NCBI GenBank assembly: GCA_002338715.1
Contig: DDIR01000061.1
Location: 1-29,326, forward strand
Origin: Phycisphaerales bacterium UBA1845
Lineage (GTDB): Bacteria > Planctomycetota > Phycisphaerae > UBA1845
Length of the DNA stretch: 29,326 nt
Direction of reading: 5' to 3'
The number at the start of each line of letters is the position of its first letter. The first letter of the stretch is position 1. The notes below the pieces were generated by a model. That model ran no database searches and was not told where the DNA came from. It saw only the letters and a program-made list of their open reading frames with translations. The translations under genes and the position numbers were made by a program. Of the stretch, positions 1 through 7,939 are shown piece after piece.

Positions 1-67
1 GAGAGGATTTGAACCTCCGGCCTCTGCGTCCCAAACGCAGCGCTCTGCCAGTCTGAGCTACGCCCCG
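1..67 (-). tRNA. tRNA-Pro (anticodon TGG), 3' end cut by the window edge
   Basis: Read on the minus strand, this begins with the 5' acceptor strand CGGGGCG (67 to 61), followed by a D arm with GTAGCTCAG, an anticodon arm and a T arm with the GGTTCAAATCC signature. The anticodon stem CTGCG/CGCAG encloses the 7-base loop TTTGGGA, so the anticodon is TGG (positions 33-31), which reads proline CCN codons. The last roughly 8 acceptor and discriminator bases and any encoded CCA lie before position 1. Length and arms are otherwise normal, with no intron. Confidence 0.95.
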
Positions 68-205
68 TGCAGTGGTGAGCAGTCTAGCAAATGGGCACTT
101 GGGCGACAACCGAGCCCGGACATGTTGCTTTGTGGCTGATCGTTGCGGCTTTTTCGACGAAGCATGGCCTTATCCGCAAGCTGCGCCATTGTCGGCTGCA
201 GCGGT

Positions 206-670
206 TTATTCTTCGCCACCTGGCGATCGGCGGGCGTCTTTGACTCGGCTTCTGTGCCGCTTGTCAGTCAATCGCTTTCGTTTGACCGCATTGGGTACCT
301 TCGTTTTCTTGCGGACGGTTTCTTCGATGAGCGCCTCGCCGATCACCTCGACGAATCGCCCCTCCAGCGTCCTGCGGTTGGCGGCTTGCGTGCGATGCCT
401 GGACGCAACCATCCGCAGCAAGCCGTCTTTGTTGATGCGGGTACTCAGGCGCGACCGGATCAACGCCTTCTGTCGATTGTTCAGCGATGGGCTGGCCAAC
501 ACATCGAACCACAGCGTCACGCGGCTACTGCGCTTGTTGACGTTCTGCCCACCGGGTCCACTGCTTCGATCAAACGTGAACCAGACTTCATGCGCCGGAA
601 TCACCGTCCGCGCTGCAATGCGAAAGCCTTCGGGTCCGTCATGGAAATTGTCAGGTGAAAGTTGGGTCAT
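206..670 (-). CDS. arfB: Peptide chain release factor-like ribosome rescue factor (ArfB/YaeJ family)
   Basis: This 154-residue protein has the RF-1-type peptidyl-hydrolase motif: GPGGQNVNK with the catalytic GGQ at residues 40-42. It ends in a strongly basic tail (KRKRLTDKRHRSRVKDARR) like the one ArfB inserts into the empty mRNA channel. It lacks the codon-recognition domains of RF1 and RF2. Members hydrolyse peptidyl-tRNA on ribosomes stalled on truncated mRNA. The frame continues back to a TTG at 712, inside the end of the upstream kinase gene. The ATG at 670 is preferred because it leaves a 22-base gap and gives a family-like length (E. coli ArfB is about 140 residues). Shine-Dalgarno support is weak for either start. 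The short gap suggests co-transcription with the kinase. Confidence 0.88.
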   Translation of the reverse strand: MTQLSPDNFHDGPEGFRIAARTVIPAHEVWFTFDRSSGPGGQNVNKRSSRVTLWFDVLASPSLNNRQKALIRSRLSTRINKDGLLRMVASRHRTQAANRRTLEGRFVEVIGEALIEETVRKKTKVPNAVKRKRLTDKRHRSRVKDARRSPGGEE

Positions 671-692
671 GATCGCAGGGCCCGAATGTACA

Positions 693-3116
693 TCAATAAG
701 AATCGGGCGCAATCATGCGAAGTCCGCCAGATTCGTTCTTCTCGCCATCTGAGTTTCCGAGAAGTTTCTCCAGCCATCCTTTGACCGCGCCCTGTGCGGG
801 CGAGGAGGTCGTGGAGTCGCGATTTGTGCCGTTCTTTCTTGAGTTGGCAACATCCTGCTTACTTTCTTCGTCCTGCGACTCCATTTTCTGAGTGAGCAAT
901 ACGAGCTTCGTCGCCAAAGAGAACGTCACGTCTCCATTCGCGCTGATGACAGCAGCAAAGTCATCCTTGGCCAATTTATATTCGCCAAGTTTTTCATAGC
1001 AATCACCGCGAAGTTCAAGTGCATCCGCCCGTTTGGGCTCTTGTTCAATCACTCGATTCAAATCGACAATCGCATGGTTGAATCGGCCCAGATCAAACAG
1101 CGCCCGCGCTCGCACCATTCGCGCCAGCACATTGTTCGGTTCTATAATCAAAACCAAATTCATCGCATCAAGTGCTGCCGGCCAACGCCCCATCCCCGCC
1201 AGCGCCAAACCCCGAAGCAAATCCACGCGAACATCACCCTTCAACTCAAGTCCGGCCTGCTCCGCATCGTCGACGGCCAGCTTGTGGCGATTTCGCAGGA
1301 ATCGAACCGCGGATCTTGCAAGCAGTGCCTCGGCTGACTTCGGATCTTTTGCAAGCACCGCATTGGCATCCGTGCGCATGGCGTCGACATTGCCGAGTCG
1401 ACATTGATGCCACGCCCGAAGCAGGTGCGCTTGAACATGACCCGGATCCAACCGAAGACACTCATCCAGTTTTGCGACGGCGGTCTTGGGACGATCTTCA
1501 GCCAGCGCCGCGATGTACAAACCCTCCGGCGATTCGGGGGCGATCGTACCGGGGGAGACGTCGGCCAACCGAACCGATTCGGATTTCCGCATCCGGTCGA
1601 CAAACAACGCCCCGATTCGTTGACCATCGTTGATCGGCGTATCCGACTCTTCTTCGCCCGATGACAGCAAACTCGCCAACGGACCTTTGAGCATCGAAGC
1701 CAACTGCTCGCCGCGCTGCATCTGCTCGCTGATCGGATTGGCTGACGCATCTGCACCGGAATTCTCTGTCGGCGGGGACGTGTCGCCTTCGCGCAACTTC
1801 TGCTCCAACTCTTTATTCTTTTCCGTGACCGATTCAACCAGTTGCTGCTTTTCAGCCACCGCTTTCTCTGCCGTCTTGTTGTCGGACTTCTGTTTCAACA
1901 ATGCAAACGACAGAACCGCAATCAAGAAAGCCGCAACAGCCACCACACTCGCAACCCGATTGCGCGAAATCGTCTTGCCAATCGACCCAAGCAGACTCGT
2001 CCGCCGCGCTTTGATAACGCCGCGATTCAAGAATCGCTCAAGATCATCGCGCAGATCCCACGCCGTCGCGTAGCGCCTCGATGGGTCGCGCGAAAGTGCC
2101 TTCAAACAAATCGTTTCAAGATCGAGCGGGATACGGCGGTTGATGCTGCGCGGTGCCGGCGGATCTTCGGTGATCACGCGGCTAATCACTTGCTCGCGGG
2201 TCGTTCCGGGGAAGGGCGGCTGAAGCGTCATCCACTCGTACAGCGTCGCACCAAGCGAATAGATATCGCTGCGAACGCCAACCTCGCCACCCTTGCCGGT
2301 AATCTGCTCAGGCGACATATAAAGCGGCGAACCGACGAAGTCACCCGTCTGCGTCACACCCGGCTGCTCAACAATTCGCGCCAACCCAAAGTCAGAAAGA
2401 CACAACCGATCACCGCTGCCGAACAGAAGGTTGTGCGGTTTGATGTCGCGATGGATCACGCCGTTTTGATGGGCATACCCCAAGGCGTCGGCCACGGCTT
2501 TGGTCTGCCGCGCGATGCTGTCAAAGTAGTCGGGCGTATGACTCGCGAAAGCGTCAGCCCCTACCCCACTGGCTGATCCGAACCGCGAACGAACCCGATC
2601 GTCATCAATGACGATGTGCCCGGGCGCGTCGATCGTCTCCTCGCCAAGCGGTCGCTCGATGATCTCGGTCTCCGCAAGGATATCCGACGACCCGCCAGCG
2701 AACCCGGGATCACTCGACGACGGACTTCGGTCGCGCGATTTTCCCGACCCCGGCCCTTCACCCCGCCGGAGTTGGCAGATCTCATCGTAGAGGCTGGTCC
2801 CCGAGACCAATTCCATCGCATAGAAGTAGGTGTTGTCCTGCTGCCCCTGCGCGTAGACGGGAACGATGTTGGGATGGTGCAGCTTCGCGGTGGCTTGTGC
2901 TTCGCGGCGGAAGCGGGTGACGGCTTGATCGCTAAGACCGCGTCCATACGCGAGGATCTTCAACGCGACGATCCGATCGAGCGAAATCTGCCGCGCGCGA
3001 TACACAACCCCCATCCCGCCGCGGCCGATCTCATCGAGGATTTCAAAATCCCCGATGGTCAGACCGTGCATCGACGCGCGGTTCTCAGAGGCTGGGTTGT
3101 GTTCCTGGGCGGACAT
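693..3116 (-). CDS. Membrane-anchored serine/threonine protein kinase with TPR repeats
   Basis: An 807-residue Hanks-type kinase. The glycine loop is at residues 31-37 (GRGGMGV), the ATP-binding Lys is K53, the catalytic loop HRDIKPHN is at 222-229, DFG is at 242-244 and the MSPE motif is at 267-270, so it should be active. A hydrophilic, Ser/Gly/Asp-rich insertion of about 80 residues (115-195) lies between the hinge and the helix before the catalytic loop. One transmembrane helix (about 388-407) follows the kinase domain, then a Glu/Lys-rich probable coiled coil (412-440) and roughly six TPR units (about 540-740). The kinase would therefore be cytoplasmic and the TPR part across the membrane, possibly as a sensor or scaffold. 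The ATG at 3116 has no clear Shine-Dalgarno; a TATAAG box lies 11 bases upstream. The architecture is common in planctomycetes. Substrates are unknown. Confidence 0.93.
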   Translation of the reverse strand: MSAQEHNPASENRASMHGLTIGDFEILDEIGRGGMGVVYRARQISLDRIVALKILAYGRGLSDQAVTRFRREAQATAKLHHPNIVPVYAQGQQDNTYFYAMELVSGTSLYDEICQLRRGEGPGSGKSRDRSPSSSDPGFAGGSSDILAETEIIERPLGEETIDAPGHIVIDDDRVRSRFGSASGVGADAFASHTPDYFDSIARQTKAVADALGYAHQNGVIHRDIKPHNLLFGSGDRLCLSDFGLARIVEQPGVTQTGDFVGSPLYMSPEQITGKGGEVGVRSDIYSLGATLYEWMTLQPPFPGTTREQVISRVITEDPPAPRSINRRIPLDLETICLKALSRDPSRRYATAWDLRDDLERFLNRGVIKARRTSLLGSIGKTISRNRVASVVAVAAFLIAVLSFALLKQKSDNKTAEKAVAEKQQLVESVTEKNKELEQKLREGDTSPPTENSGADASANPISEQMQRGEQLASMLKGPLASLLSSGEEESDTPINDGQRIGALFVDRMRKSESVRLADVSPGTIAPESPEGLYIAALAEDRPKTAVAKLDECLRLDPGHVQAHLLRAWHQCRLGNVDAMRTDANAVLAKDPKSAEALLARSAVRFLRNRHKLAVDDAEQAGLELKGDVRVDLLRGLALAGMGRWPAALDAMNLVLIIEPNNVLARMVRARALFDLGRFNHAIVDLNRVIEQEPKRADALELRGDCYEKLGEYKLAKDDFAAVISANGDVTFSLATKLVLLTQKMESQDEESKQDVANSRKNGTNRDSTTSSPAQGAVKGWLEKLLGNSDGEKNESGGLRMIAPDSY

Positions 3117-3120
3117 TTAT

Positions 3121-3145
3121 TCTGTTTCTTATAATCTGTTTCTTA
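3121..3145 (-). repeat. Short direct repeat directly upstream of the kinase start
   Basis: Read on the minus strand, the 11-mer TAAGAAACAGA occurs twice (3145-3135 and 3131-3121) with a period of 14 bases, ending 4 bases before the kinase ATG. A TATAAG box is formed at the junction. It could be a slippage duplication or a paired binding site over the promoter and start region. Confidence 0.5.
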
Positions 3146-3478
3146 GCAATCCGTTCGACTTCGCTTCCGTCACGTGCGGAAACCTGAGATTCCATGGAGC
3201 CCGATCCAAACCCGCCGCGAGCGCTTCATATCCCGAAACTGCGGCTCGTTGTTCGATCGCGAGTGACCCGTTTCAGCCCAGAGGTGCATGGCTCCCCCTT
3301 CCCGATAGAGTCGAACAGGACCCCAACGGTATTAATCTGCACCGTGCGGTTGCGGCGGTCAATGTGAAAAAACGACCGGTTTTATAACGACAACATTTCA
3401 GGTGTGTCCCGGCGGAATTGGCGGGGCAAGACGTCAAAAACGACCCGAAAGGCAACTGGCCACGGAGCTTTCTTCCTA
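3146..3478. other. Intergenic region without a recognisable gene
   Basis: This stretch separates the kinase start from the gamma-carbonic-anhydrase stop; both genes are on the minus strand. Its open frames are short and have no family-like motif or ribosome binding site. It presumably carries the kinase promoter and the end of the upstream transcript, but no convincing hairpin with a T-tract was found. Confidence 0.5.
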
Positions 3479-4030
3479 TCATTTTATTCGGTCCGGGCTC
3501 GCCGATTGCGTGAGGCCAGCCGGCGGAAATTCCCCCGATGCATACCGACGCCCCATCTCGACATAGCTGTCAACAATTCGCTGGATCTCCGCATGATCTT
3601 CTTCGTTCAGATCGCGCAGGTATTTGGCCGGCACGCCCCCGACAAGGGTTCCGGGCGCGACTTTGGTTCCGGGTCGGACCACCGCACCAGCCGCCACAAT
3701 CGCCCCCTTGCCAATCTCGGCTTCATCCAGCACAATCGCACCTATTCCGATCAGCGAATTCGCACCAACGCGCCGGCAGTGAACCACCGCTCGATGACCG
3801 ACGACGACCCGCTCCTCAATATCGAGGGGTATGCCATAGCGCGTATGCAGAACAACGCCATCCTGAATATTCGTGTTTGGGCCAATCCTGATCGGTGCAA
3901 TATCGCCTCTTATGCACACGTGATGCATGATCGTGCAGCCGTCACCGATTTCGAGGTCGCCGCAGACATACGACGTCGGCGAGATGTAGACATCCCTGCC
4001 GATTCGAGGTGTTTTGCATTTTACTGACAT
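3479..4030 (-). CDS. Gamma-carbonic anhydrase family protein (left-handed beta-helix)
   Basis: A 183-residue hexapeptide-repeat protein of the gamma-carbonic anhydrase/YrdA type, normal length for the family. The three histidines expected to bind metal are present at H62 (VVLH), H79 (VVGH) and H84 (AVVH), with the 5-residue spacing of the last two seen in the archetype Cam. The conserved Arg and Asp of RGD (41-43) and the Gln/Asp of NIQD are also there. The protein should form a trimer with metal sites between subunits. Whether it hydrates CO2 is uncertain, since many family members show no measurable activity. The frame extends far upstream to 4312, but that part is low-complexity, Arg-rich and overlaps the divergent clc gene. 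The ATG at 4030 fits the family and a TACAAT box lies exactly 7 bases before it. Confidence 0.9.
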   Translation of the reverse strand: MSVKCKTPRIGRDVYISPTSYVCGDLEIGDGCTIMHHVCIRGDIAPIRIGPNTNIQDGVVLHTRYGIPLDIEERVVVGHRAVVHCRRVGANSLIGIGAIVLDEAEIGKGAIVAAGAVVRPGTKVAPGTLVGGVPAKYLRDLNEEDHAEIQRIVDSYVEMGRRYASGEFPPAGLTQSASPDRIK

Positions 4031-4037
4031 TGTTATG

Positions 4038-4065
4038 ATTGTACTGACCGGGTCCGAATCGTCAC
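4038..4065 (-). promoter_or_regulatory. Candidate leaderless promoter of the gamma-carbonic anhydrase gene
   Basis: On the minus strand, a TACAAT box (4043-4038) is preceded after a 16-base spacer by GTGACG (4065-4060, 4 of 6 matches to TTGACA). The box is followed after 7 bases by the ATG at 4030, so transcription would start at or next to the start codon. The promoter of tsaB has the same geometry. Confidence 0.45.
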
Positions 4066-4134
4066 GATGGCGCCCGTTCTTTTCTTTTTGAATTCCGGGG
4101 TTTTTGAGGGTTCGGACCTTGATTGGAGTACCAA

Positions 4135-5925
4135 ATGGGTGAACTCGGACGCCGAACCAGCATTTGGCGTGTTCAGTCGATGCGTACACTTGAACGATTC
4201 GGCATAAACGAAGACCGGTTGCTGATCCTTTTGAGCATCCTGGTCGGAGGTGCCACCGGGCTCGGCGCCCACCTCTTCTATGAACTGCTCGAATTCGCCT
4301 ACGACCACGCATCTGCGGAAGGCGGGTACTTCTCTTTCGGGACCTACATGCTCGTCCTGCTCCCGGTCGTGGGGGCGATCCTCGTTGGAATCATCACAAC
4401 CTCGTTCGCAAGCGAAGCCAAAGGGCACGGCGTCCCCGAAGTCATGGATGCACTCTGCCGCAAAGGCGGCGAAATTCGACCACGCGTCGCACTCGCAAAA
4501 GCCATCGCCAGCGCCCTGACCATCAGTTCCGGAGGGTCGGCCGGCACCGAAGGCCCGATCGTTCAAATCGGCGCCGCCATCGGAAGCAGCACCGGACAAA
4601 TCCTCGGCATCAAGCGACACCAGATGAATACGCTCGTCGCGTGCGGGGTGGCTGGCGGTATCGCCGCAATTTTTAACGCGCCCATCGCCGGTGTGCTTTT
4701 CGCCCTGGAAATCTTCCTTCGTGACTTCTCCTTCCGCACGTTTTCGCCCATCGTCTTTGCCAGCGTCATCAGCACGTCGCTCACGCACGCGCTGCGACCC
4801 GATGCAGGCGCAATCTTCGAAGTTGTCAACCCGGAGTTGTACACGTTCCGCGGCGCCGAATTGCCCTATTATCTTGTACTGGGCGTGTTCTGCGCGATCG
4901 CATCAGTCGGATTCATTCGTGTTCTTTATTTCGCGGAAGATGTCACCGACAAGATTAAAATCCCCAACGTATTCAAACCGGCGCTTGGCGGCTTGCTGCT
5001 CGGCATCTCCGGCATCATCTACGTTCACTTCAGACATCCCAACCTCGTGCCCGAATTCTACAGCAACGGTTATCCGCTGATTCGCGAGGCGATCGGCCCG
5101 AACCTTCTCAGTGTCGGCCTTTGGACACTGGTTGGATTGGGATTTCTCAAAGCGCTCGCCACCACGTTCACGCTGGGCAGCGGTGGATCGGGAGGCATCT
5201 TTGCACCGTCGCTCTTTATGGGCGCGTGCCTCGGCGGCGCGTTTGGCATCGCCCTGCACAAACTCGGTTTGATCGAGGAAACCAGCGCCAGTGCATACGC
5301 CATCGTCGGGATGGCCGCACTCGTCGCCGGCACAACCCACGCGCCGCTGACCGCCATCGTTATCCTCTATGAACTCACCCGCCAACCGCGCGTGATTCTG
5401 CCAATTATGTTCGCCGCAATCGTCACGACGTCGATGGCGCAGTACCTGCTCCGCGAAAGCATCTACACGCTCAAGCTCGTTCGCCGCGGCATTCGTATCG
5501 GACGCGTTGCCGACGCAACCATCCTCAGACGCTTGCACGCCGATCGTGTCCCCACGGTGCCCGCACCGCTCGTCAAACCCGACGCCCCGCTCCAGCAACT
5601 GCTGCGGATGGCAGAGGAGTATCAATCGCCCGACTTTGTGGTGGTCGATGACGACGCGAACTACGTGGGAATCGTCGTGGCTGACGATATCCGGACGGCA
5701 TTGCTGCAACCGGAAGCCGTCCCGCTCTTGGTGGTGGCCGAGTTGGCGCGACCACCCGTCCCCTGCGTCAGCCCATCCGACACCCTCGACAGCGTGCTCG
5801 ACAAATTCGCCCGCTTGAGGGTCAACGCCCTTCCAGTTACCGGACAGGATGATGTGATCCGATCAATGATCACACGCCACGCCGTGATGGACGTGTACCA
5901 GCAAGCCCTGGATGAGCAGGGATAG
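4135..5925 (+). CDS. CLC-family chloride channel/transporter with C-terminal CBS pair
   Basis: A 596-residue polytopic membrane protein with the CLC selectivity-filter motifs: GHGVPE (97-102), GTEGP with the gating glutamate E139, and GGIFAP around residue 360. The central Tyr equivalent is present in ESIYTLK. The last roughly 130 residues form a CBS-domain pair likely to sense a nucleotide or regulate gating. At the position of the internal proton glutamate of E. coli ClcA (E203), the motif FALEI places Ile193, and the filter Ser is replaced by His98, so proton coupling may be absent or different. The ATG at 4135 follows a GGAG (4125-4128) at 6 bases. An in-frame TTG at 4123 lies before that site and is unlikely. 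The gene diverges from the gamma-CA gene, suggesting but not proving a link to anion, bicarbonate or pH balance. Confidence 0.93.
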   Translation: MGELGRRTSIWRVQSMRTLERFGINEDRLLILLSILVGGATGLGAHLFYELLEFAYDHASAEGGYFSFGTYMLVLLPVVGAILVGIITTSFASEAKGHGVPEVMDALCRKGGEIRPRVALAKAIASALTISSGGSAGTEGPIVQIGAAIGSSTGQILGIKRHQMNTLVACGVAGGIAAIFNAPIAGVLFALEIFLRDFSFRTFSPIVFASVISTSLTHALRPDAGAIFEVVNPELYTFRGAELPYYLVLGVFCAIASVGFIRVLYFAEDVTDKIKIPNVFKPALGGLLLGISGIIYVHFRHPNLVPEFYSNGYPLIREAIGPNLLSVGLWTLVGLGFLKALATTFTLGSGGSGGIFAPSLFMGACLGGAFGIALHKLGLIEETSASAYAIVGMAALVAGTTHAPLTAIVILYELTRQPRVILPIMFAAIVTTSMAQYLLRESIYTLKLVRRGIRIGRVADATILRRLHADRVPTVPAPLVKPDAPLQQLLRMAEEYQSPDFVVVDDDANYVGIVVADDIRTALLQPEAVPLLVVAELARPPVPCVSPSDTLDSVLDKFARLRVNALPVTGQDDVIRSMITRHAVMDVYQQALDEQG

Positions 5926-5965
5926 AGCGCGATTGGTTCAGAAGAAGCTCGCGACGCCCCCCGGG

Positions 5966-5995
5966 CCGTCATTCCCGCGCAGGCGGGAATCCAGG
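5966..5995 (+). repeat. 30-base palindromic repeat (copy 1), REP-like
   Basis: This carries a near-perfect palindrome with arms ATTCCCGC and GCGGGAAT around a GCAG centre, flanked by CCGTC and CCAGG. The identical 30 bases occur in reverse complement at 15907-15936. It begins 40 bases after the clc stop codon, so it would fold as a hairpin in that 3' untranslated region. Similar elements are widespread dispersed intergenic repeats in bacteria. Confidence 0.85.
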
Positions 5996-6233
5996 GGAAA
6001 ATCAGAACCAATCCGGGGAAGCACCGCCCCAGTAATGCAAAGAATGTTCGACCAAAACGCAGCGCGAGGACCACATTCGCCACAGACATAACCTATTGTT
6101 TTAAAACAAGTTACAACATCCCAAACGATCCTCCGATTTTTTTTCGTCGGTTTGCGAACCTTTTTGAACCGCCCGCGTAGAAAGGGCAGGGAACGTTGCT
6201 TCCCTCCTCCTCCTTCATGACCCAATGCAATGT

Positions 6234-6269
6234 CGGGGCGGCGAATTGATGCCGCCCCGCTGCATTTTT
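6234..6269 (+). terminator. Probable rho-independent terminator upstream of tsaB
   Basis: A GC-rich stem of 9 pairs (CGGGGCGGC 6234-6242 with GCCGCCCCG 6251-6259) encloses an 8-base loop. After GCTGCA it is followed by TTTTT (6265-6269). An outer ATGCA/TGCAT pair could extend the stem. It probably ends clc transcription and insulates the tsaB promoter, although it lies about 310 bases after the clc stop. The intervening 5996-6233 holds no recognisable gene, only a small GGGAA/TTCCC hairpin near 6189-6204. Confidence 0.6.
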
Positions 6270-6292
6270 ACGCTCGCCCTCCCTTTCAGACC

Positions 6293-6320
6293 GTGTCAGG
6301 ATTTCAGAGTTCTCTACAAT
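6293..6320 (+). promoter_or_regulatory. Candidate leaderless promoter of tsaB
   Basis: GTGTCA (6293-6298, 4 of 6 matches to TTGACA), a 16-base spacer and TACAAT (6315-6320) are followed after exactly 7 bases by the ATG at 6328. No Shine-Dalgarno sequence precedes that ATG. The geometry supports transcription starting at the start codon. Confidence 0.45.
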
Positions 6321-6327
6321 CGCCCGC

Positions 6328-7062
6328 ATGAACGCATCAGCAGAATCCATGTTGGCGATCGCCGTCGAAACCTCCGGATCTCGGGGCAGCGTCCTCGTCG
6401 CCCGGGGCCTTGAAATATTGGCCAACGCCACCTTCAAGGTCGAGCAACAGCACGGCGTGCAGTTGCTCCCGACGGTCGACGCGCTCTCCAAGCAAGCCGG
6501 CATCGACCCCGCACAATTCGATGCCGTCTACGTCTCCGGCGGACCTGGGAGCTTTACCGGTTTGCGCATCGGCATCACCTTCGCCAAGGCGATGGCCTTC
6601 GCCCTCGAATGTAAGGTCGTGCGCGTCCCGAGCCTCGATGTGCTCGCGCAAAACGCCCTCGATCTTCCCGCAAAACCCAACAGGGTTATTTCAATCTTCG
6701 ATGCCAAACGCGGTAACGTTTTCGGGCGAACATTTGAACTTAACGACGGGCTTTACAAACCGATTGACGAACCCAAGGAACGTTCGCCGCGCGAGTACCT
6801 TGCGCAGCATTCGCCAGCCACGATCCTCGGTGCGGGCGTTGAGCGCCATCGCGACGTGATCGAACAAGCCAAAGGCATCACCGTCGCGGGAAGTGATTAC
6901 GATTTCGGAAAAGCGGAATGGGTGTTGCGTCTGGGCGCAAAGATGGCCAACCAGAATCAATTCATCTCACTCGATCAACTGATCCCCATCTACATCCGCA
7001 AGCCTGATGCAGAAGAAAAATGGGAAGCAAGACAAGCCGCAGGAAGTGGCGACGGAAAATGA
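6328..7062 (+). CDS. tsaB: tRNA threonylcarbamoyladenosine biosynthesis protein TsaB
   Basis: A 244-residue TsaB/YeaZ homologue of the ASKHA fold, close to the usual 220-240. It starts with the phosphate-loop-like strand AIAVETSGSRGSV and has the hallmark SGGPGSFTGLRIG. It ends with the typical IPIYIRKPDAEEKWE segment. TsaB is the non-catalytic partner that binds TsaD, with TsaE, to transfer the threonylcarbamoyl group onto A37 of tRNAs reading ANN codons. The ATG at 6328 sits 7 bases after a TACAAT box, so a leaderless start fits. The second Met (codon at 6349) would also leave the whole domain. No tsaD, tsaE or rimI is next to it. The gene converges on the hypothetical gene at 7076 with only 13 bases between the stops. 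Confidence 0.93.
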   Translation: MNASAESMLAIAVETSGSRGSVLVARGLEILANATFKVEQQHGVQLLPTVDALSKQAGIDPAQFDAVYVSGGPGSFTGLRIGITFAKAMAFALECKVVRVPSLDVLAQNALDLPAKPNRVISIFDAKRGNVFGRTFELNDGLYKPIDEPKERSPREYLAQHSPATILGAGVERHRDVIEQAKGITVAGSDYDFGKAEWVLRLGAKMANQNQFISLDQLIPIYIRKPDAEEKWEARQAAGSGDGK

Positions 7063-7075
7063 TCCCGCAAGGTCA

Positions 7076-7420
7076 CTACGCTTCTTCGCGTAATAGTCGA
7101 AGTGAATCGGTGGCGTTGACGCGGTCGTAGAATTCGTTCCAGCGGGCCGATTGGCACAACGGCTTCTGTTCAAAGATCGCGTAACCGAACGTCGCGTTCT
7201 CAAGATAACCGACGCCCTGCCAATAAATGTCAGCCCCGCGGATCACCCCGTTCGACGCCGCCTTCACCGACATGCATCCGCACGCATACCAAAGTCGGAA
7301 GTACGACGAGTAGCGAAGCACCAGCAGTTCATCGTCGTCCGCGCGGAGGACGATGTCCTTGTACGTCGCCCGCTCGGCGTCAATGGTCGGGCATCCGGTT
7401 GAAGCAGCCAATCGTTGCAC
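7076..7420 (-). CDS. Hypothetical protein, 114 residues
   Basis: I do not recognise this protein. The frame has balanced, protein-like composition, especially in its C-terminal half, which is rich in aromatic residues (YSSYFRLWYACGC, IYWQGVGYLE, FGYAIF). It has no signal peptide or membrane helix. The GTG at 7420 is preferred as start because GGAAGG lies 6 bases upstream. The frame is open further upstream, to a TTG at 7546, across a tandem 17-base repeat that looks non-coding or recently inserted. The gene is convergent with tsaB. It could be a small globular protein or the remnant of a larger one. Confidence 0.45.
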   Translation of the reverse strand: MQRLAASTGCPTIDAERATYKDIVLRADDDELLVLRYSSYFRLWYACGCMSVKAASNGVIRGADIYWQGVGYLENATFGYAIFEQKPLCQSARWNEFYDRVNATDSLRLLREEA

Positions 7421-7423
7421 GAT

Positions 7424-7460
7424 GAACCTTCCCAAGCTGAGGGGAACCTCCCCAAGCTGA
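7424..7460 (-). repeat. Tandem 17-base repeat just upstream of the hypothetical gene
   Basis: Two copies of TCAGCTTGGGRAGGTTC on the minus strand (7460-7444 and 7440-7424) differ at one base, with a period of 20. The copy nearest the gene supplies its apparent Shine-Dalgarno GGAAGG. The first copy runs into a GGGG/CCCC inverted repeat. Confidence 0.55.
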
Positions 7461-7939
7461 TGGCGCGAGTGTTCTGCCCACTGACAAGGCCAGCGGACCA
7501 CCACGTCCGCATTCGCCTTCCCCTGCAAGCCCGCCTTTGAAATCAAACCAGACGCTATACAACCGATTCGGTCTGTAGGGGTTTTGCGGGCTATTCTGAA
7601 CAGAAAACGGTCTCAGCGCTCAGGTCCATTATGCATATCGGACCTTCCAATTTCCATCGGTAAAAGACCTTAACGCAAAGTTGATTGCAGTTTGTACACG
7701 CCAGCCCCACCGATTGGCCCACCCATGAGGCGAAAATCACAGGCCTCAGCCGAGGCATCGCACCGGCTTGCGACCATAGATTCTGCGACCACAACACGTG
7801 CGTTGCGTAACGAATTGTTGTCAACTGAATGTCGCCGGAACCGTGACCTGCAACTTGTGTCAAAGTGATTATTGCCAATGTTTCGGCCCGACGCACGCGA
7901 TGCGCCTGGTCCCCACAAACAACACTCTGGAGAGTCATC
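7461..7939. other. Intergenic region, no gene recognised
   Basis: This spacer lies between the divergent hypothetical gene and the DUF4139 gene. It shows no RNA gene, strong hairpin or consensus promoter. Open frames crossing it have atypical composition and no ribosome binding site. It presumably holds the promoters of both flanking genes. Confidence 0.4.

Noticed and set aside
3240..3340. tRNA-like T-loop sequence (GTTCGACTC on the minus strand)
   Set aside because: The flanking bases do not pair as a T stem, and no acceptor or anticodon arm can be built.
4031..4312. N-terminal extension of the gamma-carbonic anhydrase
   Set aside because: The added 94 residues are Arg-rich and unlike the family, overlap the divergent clc gene and cross its ribosome binding site; the ATG at 4030 fits the fold and the promoter.
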